The notes: generated by a model not told the origin, from the letters alone. Positions 26,503 through 36,364 are shown, numbered from the stretch's first letter. The stretch is DNA of 64,000 nucleotides from Microbacterium azadirachtae (GCF_000956505.1 NZ_JYIX01000035.1:62001-126000); one strand, 5' to 3'. Made by a program: numbers and translations.

Positions 26503-27062
26503 CCGATTCCGGTTCTGTGGAGCAGCCGCGCCGGCCTGCCTTCGGCGAGTACGCGACGCCGGAGGAGCAGAGCAGGCGAGCGGGACGGCCACTGGTGCCG
26601 CCGCCCGCCGTGCACATTCCGCCGACGGCGCCCGCCGCTCAGCCCGTGACCCCTACGGCTCCCGCGGAGGCGGCGGGGGAGCGCCCGGCGCACCCGGTCG
26701 ATCGGATGGCGTCGATCGCGCTGCTCGCCTACGGGCTCTGGAACGTGATCACCACGGTCATCACCTACCTCAATCCGTCTTCGCTCCTGACGACCCTGAT
26801 GCAGGCCATGGGGATCTCCGGCACGTTCACGAACTACGGGCAGGCGCGGACCTGGGGCATCGTCGCCGGCGTCGTCCTGATCGTCGGCTGGATCGCGACC
26901 GCCGCCTGGTCGGTGGCCAGGCTGCGGCGCGGCAAGCTCACGTGGTGGCTCCCGGTCGCGGGCGGCATCGTGTTCGGGATGCTGGCGGCGGTCTGCCTGA
27001 TGGTGCCGTTCTTCGCGGATCCGGCTGTGATCTCGTACCTGAACGGGCAGCTGCAGAAGTAG
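26499..27062 (+). CDS. DUF6264-type membrane protein
   Basis: 187 residues. A Pro/Ala-rich, likely disordered N terminus (~70 residues) precedes three or four membrane helices: [40 protein letters not shown] and [20 protein letters not shown]. Matches small actinobacterial membrane proteins encoded after ispH (DUF6264, from memory). Translationally coupled to ispH by ATGA. Function unknown. Confidence 0.75.
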   Translation: MTDSGSVEQPRRPAFGEYATPEEQSRRAGRPLVPPPAVHIPPTAPAAQPVTPTAPAEAAGERPAHPVDRMASIALLAYGLWNVITTVITYLNPSSLLTTLMQAMGISGTFTNYGQARTWGIVAGVVLIVGWIATAAWSVARLRRGKLTWWLPVAGGIVFGMLAAVCLMVPFFADPAVISYLNGQLQK

Positions 27063-27077
27063 GTCCTCGGACGCGAA

Positions 27078-27105
27078 GAGCCCGGCTCTGTGAGGAACCG
27101 GGCTC
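27078..27105. terminator. Bidirectional terminator
   Basis: GAGCCCGG (27078-27085) pairs with 27098-27105, between the convergent ispH operon and the DUF4822 gene. Confidence 0.7.
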
Positions 27106-27120
27106 ATCCTGATCCGTGGA

Positions 27121-27714
27121 TCAGTGCGCGTTGCCGTTGTTGAAGTGGTAGTCGCCGTTTCCGGCGCCGTGGCCGCCGTGCGCGCCGGGACCGCGGCCGC
27201 CGGTGCCGGGCTCGACGTGGTTGGTCTTGGTGTGCACGATGTCGTAGTACACGCTCTGGTCGGCCGCGTTCGGGAACACGCGGTAGGTGAAGACGTTCTT
27301 GTCGAGCTGAACAATCGGCACGACCCGCTGGAACAGCACCGCTCCGTTCGCATCCTTGGCGGCGATCCAGCGCGACGAGCCGTCGGCCGCGACGCTCCAG
27401 TCGCCGTGCATCTTCGGGCTGTCGTCGAGGTTGTACATCGTGAACGTGCCATCGGCCTTGAAGTAGGCCCAGCCCACGAAGTTCGACACTGCCGGGTCGT
27501 CCAGCGCGACGCGGTCGCCCTGGGCGTCGCGTGCGCTCGTCGTCTTCCACGGGGTGGACGCGAGCGTCTCGGACGGGGTCAGGACCTTCTTCGCGAAGGG
27601 GGCGGAGACCGCGGCGGCGGGGGCTTCCGCGGCGGCTATCGTGGGGACGACGGCGACGGCGGCGAGGGCGATGGTCGAGGCGGCGATGAGCCTGCGCGAG
27701 AGGGAGATGTTCAT
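27121..27714 (-). CDS. Secreted DUF4822-like protein with Gly/His-rich tail
   Basis: 197 residues. A Sec signal peptide (RRLIAASTIALAAVAVVPTIAAAEA) ends near residue 30. The mature part has LASTPWKTTSARDAQGD, YFKADGTFTMYNLDDSPKMHGDW and VFPNAADQSVYYDIVHTKTNHVEP, a beta-rich domain resembling DUF4822. The last ~28 residues are almost only Gly, His and Asn, a possible metal-binding or flexible tail. ATG 27714 is preceded by TAACGT 7 nt upstream. Divergent from the ECF sigma gene; regulation by it is plausible, not shown. Confidence 0.7.
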   Translation of the reverse strand: MNISLSRRLIAASTIALAAVAVVPTIAAAEAPAAAVSAPFAKKVLTPSETLASTPWKTTSARDAQGDRVALDDPAVSNFVGWAYFKADGTFTMYNLDDSPKMHGDWSVAADGSSRWIAAKDANGAVLFQRVVPIVQLDKNVFTYRVFPNAADQSVYYDIVHTKTNHVEPGTGGRGPGAHGGHGAGNGDYHFNNGNAH

Positions 27715-27959
27715 GCCCTCCACGTTAGAAATCCGACCACGGGCCCCGCATCAGCCGATCGGCTACTTCGGGCGTCGCCGACCGGATGATCCCTCGGTGA
27801 CGGACGCCGCCGGTCGGATCGAACGGCTCGAAGAAGAGCGCAGCGACCATACTGAGAGCAAGACGCCTCGGGGATCGGGGTTCGCGGCGATGCGGACCAG
27901 GGCCCACCCGCCGGTGAACCTCCGGGGCACGGGCCTCGTTTCCCTGTGAGGAGGCGACT

Positions 27960-28463
27960 GTGGACGACGACGACGAACGGCTGACGGCGCTCTACGACGT
28001 GCACGCGGGACCGATCCGCCGGTACGTCGTGCACCTCACCGGGAGCAGTGCCTCGGCGGACGACGTGGTGCAGGAGACGCTGCTGCGCGCCTGGCGCACG
28101 CCACGGATCCTGGAGCAGGAGGTGACGACCACCCGGGCGTGGATGTTCACGGTCGCCCGTCACCTGGTCATCGACGAGGCGCGCAGCGCCAGGCGGCGCC
28201 ACGAGCATCCGATGGCGGAGGTCCCCGAGCGCGTCTCGGGCGACGTCACGGACCGGCTGTTCGACGCGATCCTCATCGAGGACGCGCTCGCAGACCTCAG
28301 CCCCGAGCATCGCGCCGTGATCGTCGCCGGCTACTACCGAGGTCGCAGCGTCGACGAGATCGCGACCGAGCTAGGGATTCCGGGCGGCACGGTGAAGTCC
28401 AGGATGCACTACGGACTGCGGGCCTTGAGGCTCGCGCTGCAGGAGAGAGGGGTGATCCGGTGA
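27960..28463 (+). CDS. ECF-type RNA polymerase sigma factor
   Basis: 167 residues. Region 2 (LYDVHAGPIRRYVVHLTGSSASADDVVQETLLRAWRTP with TRAWMFTVARHLVIDEAR) and region 4 (ALADLSPEHRAVIVAGYYRGRSVDEIATELGIPGGTVKSRMHYGLRALR) are both complete; no region 3. This is the SigL/RpoE-like ECF type with a zinc anti-sigma partner. GTG 27960 has a strong GAGGAGG at 27948-27954. The stop overlaps the anti-sigma start, coupling their synthesis. Confidence 0.93.
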   Translation: MDDDDERLTALYDVHAGPIRRYVVHLTGSSASADDVVQETLLRAWRTPRILEQEVTTTRAWMFTVARHLVIDEARSARRRHEHPMAEVPERVSGDVTDRLFDAILIEDALADLSPEHRAVIVAGYYRGRSVDEIATELGIPGGTVKSRMHYGLRALRLALQERGVIR

Positions 28464-29134
28464 GCGTGGATCCGGATCCGTTCGCGACATGGGATGCCGC
28501 CTATGCGATGGGCGCGCTGTCCGCGGCGGACCGCGCGCAGTACGAGGCGCACCTCGCGGTCTGCGCGGAATGCCGCACGGCGCTCGCAGAGCTCGTCCCC
28601 GCCGTGGGTCTGCTTTCGCGCGTGCACGCGGACGACGCGGCGCGGATCGGCACCGATGACGTCGACCCTGCGGGGCCGAAGCTGCTGTCGATCGCCCGGG
28701 CCAGGCGGAGCTCCCGGCGCCGCGCGCTGTGGACCGGTGTCGGCATCGCGGCCGCGCTCGCCATCGCCGTGCCGGTCACGATCGTCGCGCTCGCTCCGCG
28801 GCCGGCGGTCTCGGTGGCGCTGAAGGGAGCAGGCGCCGTACCCCTGAGCGCCACGATCTCACTGACCCCCGTCGCCTGGGGGACGAAGATCGACATGGCC
28901 TGCCTCTACGCCGCGGGCGCTCCCGATGCGGGCTGGACCTACGTCCTCACCGTCGTCGGGGACGACGGGAAGAGCACCGACCTCTCGACCTGGAAGGCGG
29001 ATCCCGGACGCACCGCGACGCTCTCGGCGGGAACCGCGCAGCCGTTGGCGGACATCCGCACGGTCGAGATCCGCAACACCGCGGGCACCGTCATCCTGCG
29101 CCAGGACATCGGCCACGGTTCGTCATCGGGGTGA
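28460..29134 (+). CDS. Membrane-bound zinc anti-sigma factor
   Basis: 224 residues. The N-terminal ZAS domain has H-x3-C-x2-C in EAHLAVCAECRTAL. One membrane helix (ALWTGVGIAAALAIAVPVTIVALAP) leads to an external beta-rich RskA-like domain (PAVSVALKGAGAVPL...). It should hold the cognate sigma factor at the membrane until released. GTG 28460 overlaps the sigma stop (GTGA). Signal unknown. Confidence 0.9.
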   Translation: MSVDPDPFATWDAAYAMGALSAADRAQYEAHLAVCAECRTALAELVPAVGLLSRVHADDAARIGTDDVDPAGPKLLSIARARRSSRRRALWTGVGIAAALAIAVPVTIVALAPRPAVSVALKGAGAVPLSATISLTPVAWGTKIDMACLYAAGAPDAGWTYVLTVVGDDGKSTDLSTWKADPGRTATLSAGTAQPLADIRTVEIRNTAGTVILRQDIGHGSSSG

Positions 29135-29160
29135 ACCGGGCCGCTGATCCGCCGAACGAC

Positions 29161-29196
29161 AGGAGCGCCGCGGGGAGGGATCCCCGCGGCGCTCCT
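29161..29196. terminator. Strong bidirectional terminator
   Basis: Perfect 16-bp stem AGGAGCGCCGCGGGGA (29161-29176) with 29181-29196 and loop GGGA, between the anti-sigma gene and convergent fba. Confidence 0.9.
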
Positions 29197-29222
29197 GAAT
29201 GCCGGTGCGACTGTGCCGGTCG

Positions 29223-30251
<1,029 letters not shown>

Positions 30252-30434
30252 GGCTTCTCCTGTGCTGGACGACGGGGGTCTGTGCCACTCTAGCGCCGCA
30301 GGATCGGCGATTCAGAGCGCGTGACGGCGGGCCCGGGAAGGCGGATCTTCGGCCTGGTAAAGAAGCGTGGATCTTTCGGTTTCGCGGCGCGGAAATCTGC
30401 GGATCCGTAACCGGTCCGCCCCTACGCTGGGGGC

Positions 30435-31427
30435 ATGGTGAGCCTCACAGCCGATCTCAGCCCCCTCAGCCCCGACCGCAACCTCGCACTGGAACTCGTC
30501 CGTGCGACGGAGGCCGCGGCGATCCGCGCCGTCCCGTTCATCGGACGCGGCGCGAAGGAGGCGGCCGACGGCGCCGCCGTGGACGCGATGCGCGCCTTCC
30601 TCGGCACCGTGGACTTCGACGGCCGTGTGGTCATCGGCGAGGGCGAGAAGGACAACGCCCCCATGCTTTTCAACGGGGAGCACGTCGGCAGCGGATCCGG
30701 GACGGGCCCGCAGTGCGACATCGCGGTGGACCCGATCGACGGCACCTCGCTGACGGCGGCCGGCCGTCAGAACGCGCTCTCGGTGATCGCGGTCTCCGAC
30801 CGCGGCACGATGCTCGACGCCTCCAGCGTCTTCTACATGGACAAGCTCGTCACGGGCCCCGCAGGCGTCGGCGTCGTCGACATCCGCCTCCCCGTCGCGG
30901 AGAACATCAAGCGTCTGGCCGGCGCCCTCGGCAAGCCTGTCGAGGAGATCGTCGTCTCGGTGCTGAACCGTCCGCGCCACGAGCAGCTCATCCAGGAGAT
31001 CCGCGACGCCGGCGCAGGTACGCGCCTGATGAGCGACGGCGACGTCGCCGGCGGCATCAACGCCGCCCGGCACGGCGCGCGCACCGACATGTGCATCGGC
31101 GTCGGCGGAAGTCCAGAGGGCATCGTCACGGCGTGCGCGATCAAGGCGCTGGGCGGGCACATCCAGGGCCGGCTGTGGCCGCGCGACGACGACGAGCGTC
31201 AGCGCGGCATCGACGCCGGACTCGACATGGACAAGGTCTATGAAGCCGACGACCTGGTGAGCGGCAACAACACGATCTTCGTCGCGACCGGGGTGACCGA
31301 CGGTCAGCTCGTCGCCGGTGTCCGCCGCGACGGCGACTACCTCTACACGGAGAGCGTCGTGCTGCGCAGCGCCTCCGGCACCCTGCGCCGGGTCGCCTCG
31401 GAGCACCTCGTCTCCAAGTGGCTCTGA
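30435..31427 (+). CDS. glpX: Class II fructose-1,6-bisphosphatase
   Basis: 330 residues. Dephosphorylates fructose-1,6-bisphosphate in gluconeogenesis. GlpX motifs: VDFDGRVVIGEGEKDNAPML and the metal site DPIDGTSLTAAGR, then SDGDVAGGINAAR and GSPEGIVTACAIKALGG. ATG 30435 lies 6 nt after TACGCT, so leaderless. It is the only gluconeogenic bisphosphatase in the window. Confidence 0.96.
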   Translation: MVSLTADLSPLSPDRNLALELVRATEAAAIRAVPFIGRGAKEAADGAAVDAMRAFLGTVDFDGRVVIGEGEKDNAPMLFNGEHVGSGSGTGPQCDIAVDPIDGTSLTAAGRQNALSVIAVSDRGTMLDASSVFYMDKLVTGPAGVGVVDIRLPVAENIKRLAGALGKPVEEIVVSVLNRPRHEQLIQEIRDAGAGTRLMSDGDVAGGINAARHGARTDMCIGVGGSPEGIVTACAIKALGGHIQGRLWPRDDDERQRGIDAGLDMDKVYEADDLVSGNNTIFVATGVTDGQLVAGVRRDGDYLYTESVVLRSASGTLRRVASEHLVSKWL

Positions 31428-31444
31428 GCGGGGCGCCCGCGGTG

Positions 31445-31490
31445 CCGGCTTCCTGAGAGAGCCGGGCCGCAGCGGCCTCCTGTGGAGGCC
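31445..31490 (+). terminator. Tandem hairpins after glpX
   Basis: CCGGCT/AGCCGG (31445-31465) followed by GGCCTCC/GGAGGCC with a 3-nt loop (31474-31490). Confidence 0.55.
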
Positions 31491-31615
31491 CGTGGGTAAC
31501 GACCTGATCGCATTCCGCGTCTTCTCGGCGTCACCTGGCACAATGGAGGAGGCGCCGACCGGCGTGCACGGCGCATTCAGCGCAATTCGGAATGCGGAGC
31601 AGGGGAGCGTGGACG

Positions 31616-31828
31616 ATGGCTGCGGAGAAGATCTACCGCCAGGAGACGGTCACTGACACCGGATCCGTCAAGATCGTCGAGATGGACGCCGCTCGCCGCA
31701 CCGATGTCCTGTTCCGCGTGCGTCGCGAAGAGGGCCACGAGATCAGCGCCTGGTGGATGATCGGCGCTTTCGTGCTGTTCTCCGCCACCGTCGTCGCCCT
31801 GCTCAGCGGGGTTCCCGGGAGCGCGTGA
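31616..31828 (+). CDS. Small membrane protein
   Basis: 70 residues: a charged N-terminal half (MAAEKIYRQETVTDTG...RRTDVLFRVRREEGHE) and one C-terminal membrane helix (ISAWWMIGAFVLFSATVVALL). ATG 31616 has AGGGGAG at 31601-31607. Its last 26 nt overlap the end of the convergent rmuC gene. No family recognised. Confidence 0.65.
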   Translation: MAAEKIYRQETVTDTGSVKIVEMDAARRTDVLFRVRREEGHEISAWWMIGAFVLFSATVVALLSGVPGSA

Positions 31829-33134
31829 CCTCCTCCTGCTCGGCCTGATCGGCGTGCTCGGAGCGGTCGGAGTCCCGATCGATCGGCGCATCGGCGTCGG
31901 TATCCTTACTCCCCAGACGGGCACGCAGCTCGCCGAGGTCCGCACGCATCCCGTTTGCGTGGTCTTCCTCCGCGGATGACGCCAGTTCGTCCGCGGTGAA
32001 CCGGCGCGTCGAGCTGGTCAGCGTCGCAGGGGCGGTGAGGGCATCCGCATCCACGCCGGGGAAGCGGCGGGCCGTCACGAGCACGCGGCTCTCCAAGGAG
32101 CCGGCGAAGCGGTTGTAGCTGTCGACCGTGCGCTCGAGAGCGCGGCGCAGGTCGTCGGCGTGATTCGCCAGCACGCCGAGCCGGTCGTACAGCTGAGTGC
32201 CGAGGTCGAGGAGCACAGCCGCCTCGGCGGAGAGCTCCTGCTGCTTCCAGGTGTAGGCGACGGTCTTCAGCACGGCCCACAGATTCACCGGGGTGGCCAG
32301 CGCCACCCGCTTGTTGAAGGCGTAGTCGAGGAGAGCCGGATCCTCGTCGAGCGCGGCCGACAGCAGCGATTCGGTGGGCAGGAAGCAGATCACGAACTCG
32401 GGGCTCACCTCGAGCCCCGACCAGTAGGCCTTCTTCGCCAGGGCGTCGATGTGCGCGCGCACGGCCTTGACGTGCTGCTGCATGAGGGGGCGCCGCTGCG
32501 GGTCGTCGGATCCGAGTGCCCCCGCGGCGAGGAACGCGTCGAGCGGGGCCTTCGCGTCCACCGCGATCGAAGCCCCGCCGGCGAGCCGGATCACCATGTC
32601 GGGGCGGCCGTGGCCCGCATCGGAGTGGATCGTGGCCTGCAGATCGAAGTCGACGTGCCGGGTGAGGCCGGCCGCTTCCACCACGCGGCGGAGCTGGGTC
32701 TCGCCCCACACGCCGCGCGCGGACGTCGAGCGCAGCGCGCCGGCCAGGGACTCGGTCGTGGAGCGCAGCGCCTCTCCGTTCTCCTCGGTGCGCCGCAGCT
32801 GCTCGCTGAGCTGGCCGAACTGCGCATGTCGCTCGCGCTCCAGCACGGTCACGGTCTGCTGCATGCGGTGCAGGCTCTCGCGCACCGGGGCGAGAGCGGT
32901 GAGCACGGCGTTCTCCTGGCGGACGCGCTCCGCGGCGTCGTGCTGCTCGCGGCGTGCGTGCTCGACGGCATCGCGGTACAGGTCGTTCTGCCTGTCCCTG
33001 TCTTCGCGCACGACGGCGAGCTCCGCATTGGCGCGGGCAAGGTCGGCGGCGCCGCGGCTGCGGCCGAGGAACCAGCCCACGGCGAGGCCCGCCACGGCGG
33101 TGAGTGCGGCGATGAGCAGTGCGAGCGCGTCCAT
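31803..33134 (-). CDS. rmuC: DNA recombination protein RmuC
   Basis: 443 residues. N-terminal membrane helix (LALLIAALTAVAGLAVGWFLG), a long coiled coil (~25-140), then the PD-(D/E)XK-like RmuC domain: GVWGETQLRRVVEAAGL, RPDMVIRLAGGASIAVDAKAPLDAF and PEFVICFLPTESLL. The Asp-Lys in VDAKAPLD fits the nuclease core. Limits inversions or processes DNA ends; exact role unsettled. A Ser/Asp/Glu-rich tail ends it. ATG 33134 starts exactly at the membrane helix. Same direction as the exonuclease upstream (65-nt gap). Confidence 0.92.
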   Translation of the reverse strand: MDALALLIAALTAVAGLAVGWFLGRSRGAADLARANAELAVVREDRDRQNDLYRDAVEHARREQHDAAERVRQENAVLTALAPVRESLHRMQQTVTVLERERHAQFGQLSEQLRRTEENGEALRSTTESLAGALRSTSARGVWGETQLRRVVEAAGLTRHVDFDLQATIHSDAGHGRPDMVIRLAGGASIAVDAKAPLDAFLAAGALGSDDPQRRPLMQQHVKAVRAHIDALAKKAYWSGLEVSPEFVICFLPTESLLSAALDEDPALLDYAFNKRVALATPVNLWAVLKTVAYTWKQQELSAEAAVLLDLGTQLYDRLGVLANHADDLRRALERTVDSYNRFAGSLESRVLVTARRFPGVDADALTAPATLTSSTRRFTADELASSAEEDHANGMRADLGELRARLGSKDTDADAPIDRDSDRSEHADQAEQEEVTRSREPR

Positions 33135-33199
33135 GCGTCCATCATGGGCGGGGCCACCGACATCGCAGGAGAGCGTGGCCGTGGGCGGCCGGAACAGTG

Positions 33200-33802
33200 T
33201 CAGGCGGCGGCGCGCACCTTCGCGGGCGCGGCGGGAGCGAGCGGGTCGCCGAGGCGCACGCCGATTGCGTCGGCGAGCTGCTGCACCGTGCCCGACCCCG
33301 TGCGCGTGGCCGCGTCGATCACGATCTGCGCGCAGGCGCGTGCGTCGGCCAGGGCGTCGTGGTGCGGGAACGCGCCGAAGCCGGCCGCGGCCGCGGCGAC
33401 CGGGAGCTTGTAGGAGTCGAGGTCGTACACCTTGCGCGCGACGTTCAGGCTGCAGAGCGACTGGTACGGAGGGCACTCGTCTCCGGTGGCCTCGCAGGCC
33501 CGGCGGATCACGTTCAGGTCGAAGCCCGCGTTGTGCGCGACGAGCACGTCGGCGCCGGCGAACGCGCAGAGGCGGTCGAGCTGCTCGCTCCACCCGTCGG
33601 CGTCGGCGACCTCATGCGCCTCGATGCCGTGGATCCGCACGTTCCATTCCTGGAAGGCGTCGTGACCTGCCGGCGGGCGGATCAGCCAGCCCGTCTGTGC
33701 GACGACGATGCCGTCCCTGACGCGGACCAGGCCCACCGCACACGCGGAGGCCGGGGAGGAGTTCGCCGTCTCGAAGTCGATCGCGGTGAAGTCCAGTGCC
33801 AC
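33200..33802 (-). CDS. DEDDh 3'-5' exonuclease (DnaQ-like)
   Basis: 200 residues. All DEDDh acidic residues are visible: TAIDFETAN (D, E), VLVAHNAGFDLNVI (D), and HHDALADARA (H, D). It stands alone without a polymerase or BRCT part, so a proofreading subunit or small housekeeping exonuclease are both possible. GTG 33802 has GGAGGG upstream; a longer in-frame start adds unconserved residues. Likely cotranscribed with rmuC. Confidence 0.88.
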   Translation of the reverse strand: MALDFTAIDFETANSSPASACAVGLVRVRDGIVVAQTGWLIRPPAGHDAFQEWNVRIHGIEAHEVADADGWSEQLDRLCAFAGADVLVAHNAGFDLNVIRRACEATGDECPPYQSLCSLNVARKVYDLDSYKLPVAAAAAGFGAFPHHDALADARACAQIVIDAATRTGSGTVQQLADAIGVRLGDPLAPAAPAKVRAAA

Positions 33803-33881
33803 GCATCCACCCTCCGCCGGGGAGGGGGCGGCGCGGCTCAGGCGCGCCGGGACGGACCGGATCCGGGCGTAGTGTCGAAGC

Positions 33882-34622
33882 ATGGTCGAACGTGCGACGA
33901 GCTTCGGATCCGAGACGGGCAGCTACGAGAAGGGGCGACCGGAGTACCGGTCGGACGCGGTCGCCTGGTTGCTGGAGCCGCTGGCGGAGGGCGACAAGGC
34001 CGTCGTCGACATCGGTGCGGGGACCGGCAAGCTCACCCGTGCCGTGCTCGCCCTCGGGGGCACGGGCGTGACGGCCGTGGATCCGGATCCGCAGATGCTC
34101 GAGGCCCTGCGGGAGAAGACGCCCGGGGTCGAGGCTGTCACGGGCACCGCGGAGGCGCTGCCGCTGGCGGACAGGAGCGCGGACGCCGCCACCCTCGGCC
34201 AGGCGTGGCACTGGGTGGATCCCGTCGCCGCGTCCGCAGAGATCGGTCGTGTGGTGCGCCCCGGCGGCGTTCTCGGGCTCATCTGGAACGTGCGGGACGA
34301 CCGCACCGAATGGGTGCGACGGCTGACCGAGATCATGGGCGGCAGCGCGGCGGAGGAGATGATCGGCGAGAACGCCGTGCGCGTCGCCGCACCGTTCGGA
34401 GAGCTGGAGGAGCGGCGCTGGGAATGGGCCCGGGAGATGACGCGCGCCGAACTGCATGCGATGGCGAGCTCGCGCAGCATGATCATCACGTCGCCGCCCG
34501 AGGAGAAGGCGCGGATCGCGCAGGCCATGGACGACCTGTTCGACGAGCTCGGCCTCGCCGAGGGTGCGACGCTGTCGATGCCGTACGTGACGGCCGCCTA
34601 TCGCGCGATCCGCGGATCCTGA
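33882..34622 (+). CDS. Class I SAM-dependent methyltransferase
   Basis: 246 residues. SAM motif I is VVDIGAGTGKLTRAV; AVDPDPQML is the acidic post-I loop; GTAEALPLADRSAD and WHWVDPVAASAEIGRVVRPGGVLGLIWN are motifs II-III as in the Methyltransf_11/UbiE-like group. The pattern YxxGRPxY near the start is common in this subfamily. Substrate unknown. ATG 33882 is 6 nt after TAGTGT. Confidence 0.88.
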   Translation: MVERATSFGSETGSYEKGRPEYRSDAVAWLLEPLAEGDKAVVDIGAGTGKLTRAVLALGGTGVTAVDPDPQMLEALREKTPGVEAVTGTAEALPLADRSADAATLGQAWHWVDPVAASAEIGRVVRPGGVLGLIWNVRDDRTEWVRRLTEIMGGSAAEEMIGENAVRVAAPFGELEERRWEWAREMTRAELHAMASSRSMIITSPPEEKARIAQAMDDLFDELGLAEGATLSMPYVTAAYRAIRGS

Positions 34623-34653
34623 GCCGAGGCGCGCCCCGGTAGACTCGTACCCC

Positions 34654-35727
34654 GTGGCTCTCACCATCGGAATCGTAGGACTGCCCAACGTCGGCAAGTC
34701 CACCCTCTTCAACGCCCTCACCAAGAACGACGTGCTCGCGGCGAACTACCCGTTCGCGACGATCGAGCCGAACGTCGGCGTGGTGAACCTGCCCGACGCG
34801 CGGCTGAACGCGCTCGCCGAGATCTTCGGCAGCGAGCGGATCCTGCCGGCGACGGTGTCGTTCGTCGACATCGCGGGCATCGTGCGCGGCGCGAGTGAGG
34901 GCGAGGGGCTGGGCAACCAGTTCCTCGCGAACATCCGTGAGGCCGACGCGATCGCGCAGGTCGTCCGCGGCTTCGCCGACGACGACGTGGTGCACGTCGA
35001 GGGCGCGATCGACCCGAAGAACGACCTCGAGACGATCAACGCCGAGCTCATGCTCGCCGATCTGCAGACGCTCGAGAAGGCGATCGTGCGCATCGAGAAG
35101 GAGGTCCGCGGACGCAAGACCGACGCCTCCGTGCTCGAGGCCGCCAACGCCGCGAAGGACTCGCTCGAGCGCGGTCAGCTGCTCTCGACGAGCGGGATCG
35201 ACCTGGCTCCGATCAAGGAACTGGGCCTGCTGACCTCGAAGCCGGTCATCTTCGTCTTCAACGTCGACGAGGCCGTGCTCACGGACGCCGCCCGCAAGGC
35301 GGAGCTCGCCGCTCTCGTCGCCCCGGCGCAGGCGATCTTCCTGGACGCGAAGATCGAGTCCGAGCTCATCGACCTGGATCCCGAGGACGCCGCGGAGCTC
35401 CTCGCCTCCACCGGCCAGGACGAGTCGGGCCTCGACCAGCTCGCCCGAATCGGGTTCGACACCCTGGGCCTGCAGACCTACCTCACGGCGGGTCCGAAGG
35501 AAGCGCGCGCCTGGACGATCCACAAGGGCGACAAGGCTCCTCAGGCGGCCGGCGTGATCCACACCGACTTCGAGAAGGGCTTCATCAAGGCCGAGGTCAT
35601 CTCGTTCCAGGACCTGGTGGACACCGGATCCGTGGTCGAGGCCCGCTCCAAGGGCAAGGCCCGCCTGGAGGGCAAGGACTACGTCATGAAGGACGGCGAC
35701 GTGGTGGAGTTCCGGTTTAACGTCTAG
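34654..35727 (+). CDS. ychF: Redox-regulated ATPase YchF (Obg-related)
   Basis: 357 residues. P-loop GLPNVGKSTLFN, switch region YPFATIEPNVGVV, FVDIAGIVRGASEGEGLGNQFL, coiled-coil insertion, and a C-terminal TGS domain ending VMKDGDVVEFRFNV. Prefers ATP over GTP and binds ribosomes. GTG 34654 follows TAGACT by 8 nt, with no ribosome site, so probably leaderless. Its stop codon falls inside a palindrome that begins the higBA control region. Confidence 0.96.
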   Translation: MALTIGIVGLPNVGKSTLFNALTKNDVLAANYPFATIEPNVGVVNLPDARLNALAEIFGSERILPATVSFVDIAGIVRGASEGEGLGNQFLANIREADAIAQVVRGFADDDVVHVEGAIDPKNDLETINAELMLADLQTLEKAIVRIEKEVRGRKTDASVLEAANAAKDSLERGQLLSTSGIDLAPIKELGLLTSKPVIFVFNVDEAVLTDAARKAELAALVAPAQAIFLDAKIESELIDLDPEDAAELLASTGQDESGLDQLARIGFDTLGLQTYLTAGPKEARAWTIHKGDKAPQAAGVIHTDFEKGFIKAEVISFQDLVDTGSVVEARSKGKARLEGKDYVMKDGDVVEFRFNV

Positions 35728-35752
35728 CGTTATTGACGGTATCCGTTATATT
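35718..35752 (+). promoter_or_regulatory. Probable higBA promoter/operator
   Basis: Two palindromes, TAACG-N5-CGTTA (35718-35732, spanning the ychF stop) and ACGG-TAT-CCGT (35736-35746), abut a good -10 box TATATT (35747-35752). The toxin GTG is 8 nt further. HigA-type antitoxins repress by binding such palindromes; the sites are inferred from position. Confidence 0.6.
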
Positions 35753-35760
35753 CTGAGCCC

Positions 35761-36042
35761 GTGATCAGATCGTTCGGTGACAAGGCCACCGAACGACTGT
35801 GGCGTCGTGATCGCGTGCCGTCGATCGATTCTCGGATCCACTCGACCGCCTTGCGCAAGCTCCGTCAGGTGGGGGCCGCCGAGTCGCTCGACGATCTACG
35901 GCTCCCACCCGGAAACCGGCTCGAAGCGCTGAAGGGCGATCGCGCCGGCCAGCACAGCATCAGGATCAACGATCAGTGGCGGATCTGCTTCGTGTGGACC
36001 GCCGCTGGACCAGAGGAGGTGCAGATCGTTGACTACCACTGA
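35761..36042 (+). CDS. higB: HigB-type toxin (RelE/ParE superfamily mRNA interferase)
   Basis: 93 residues. IRSFGDKATERLWRR, LRKLRQVGAAESLDDLRLPPGNRLEALKGDRAGQHSIRINDQWRICFVW and the ending EEVQIVDYH are the HigB fold, with C-terminal basic residues (R, H) that cleave ribosome-bound mRNA. GTG 35761 has no Shine-Dalgarno site; the -10 box 8 nt upstream suggests leaderless translation. Overlaps higA by 14 nt. Toxin-first order is typical of higBA. Confidence 0.92.
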   Translation: MIRSFGDKATERLWRRDRVPSIDSRIHSTALRKLRQVGAAESLDDLRLPPGNRLEALKGDRAGQHSIRINDQWRICFVWTAAGPEEVQIVDYH

Positions 36043-36331
36043 CAAGATTCCCCCGATTCACCCGGGCGAGGTTCTCATGGAGGACTTCATCAAGGGCTTC
36101 GAGATCACGCAGAACAAGCTCGCCGTGGCAATCGGGGTGCCGCCGCGGCGCATCAACGAGATCGTGCATGGCAAGCGCGGGATCTCGGCGGACACCGCGC
36201 TCCGCCTGGGGCGCTACTTCGGCGTCTCGGCCCAGTTCTGGCTCAACCTGCAGACGCGGTATGAGCTGGACCTGGCTGAGGATCGGGCCGCCGAGCAGAT
36301 CGCGGCGATCACACCGCTGAGGGCTGCGTGA
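36029..36331 (+). CDS. higA: HigA-type antitoxin (XRE family)
   Basis: 100 residues. HPGEVLMEDFIKGFEITQNKLAVAIGVPPRRINEIVHGKRGISADTALRLGRYFG is the XRE helix-turn-helix of the VapI/HigA family, followed by AQFWLNLQTRYEL. It should bind HigB and repress the operon. TTG start at 36029 is supported by a perfect GAGGAGG at 36013-36019, inside the toxin gene. A stem-loop terminator follows. Confidence 0.92.
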   Translation: MTTTDKIPPIHPGEVLMEDFIKGFEITQNKLAVAIGVPPRRINEIVHGKRGISADTALRLGRYFGVSAQFWLNLQTRYELDLAEDRAAEQIAAITPLRAA

Positions 36332-36336
36332 CTTTC

Positions 36337-36364
36337 GAGGCTCGCTAGACGCCTGGCGAGCCTC
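36337..36364 (+). terminator. Terminator after higA
   Basis: 9-bp stem GAGGCTCGC (36337-36345) with 36356-36364, six nt past the higA stop. Confidence 0.75.

Noticed and set aside
35733..35738. TTGACG as -35 box for higBA
   Set aside because: Only 8 nt separate it from TATATT, far too short for a sigma-70 promoter; it is better read as part of the operator region.
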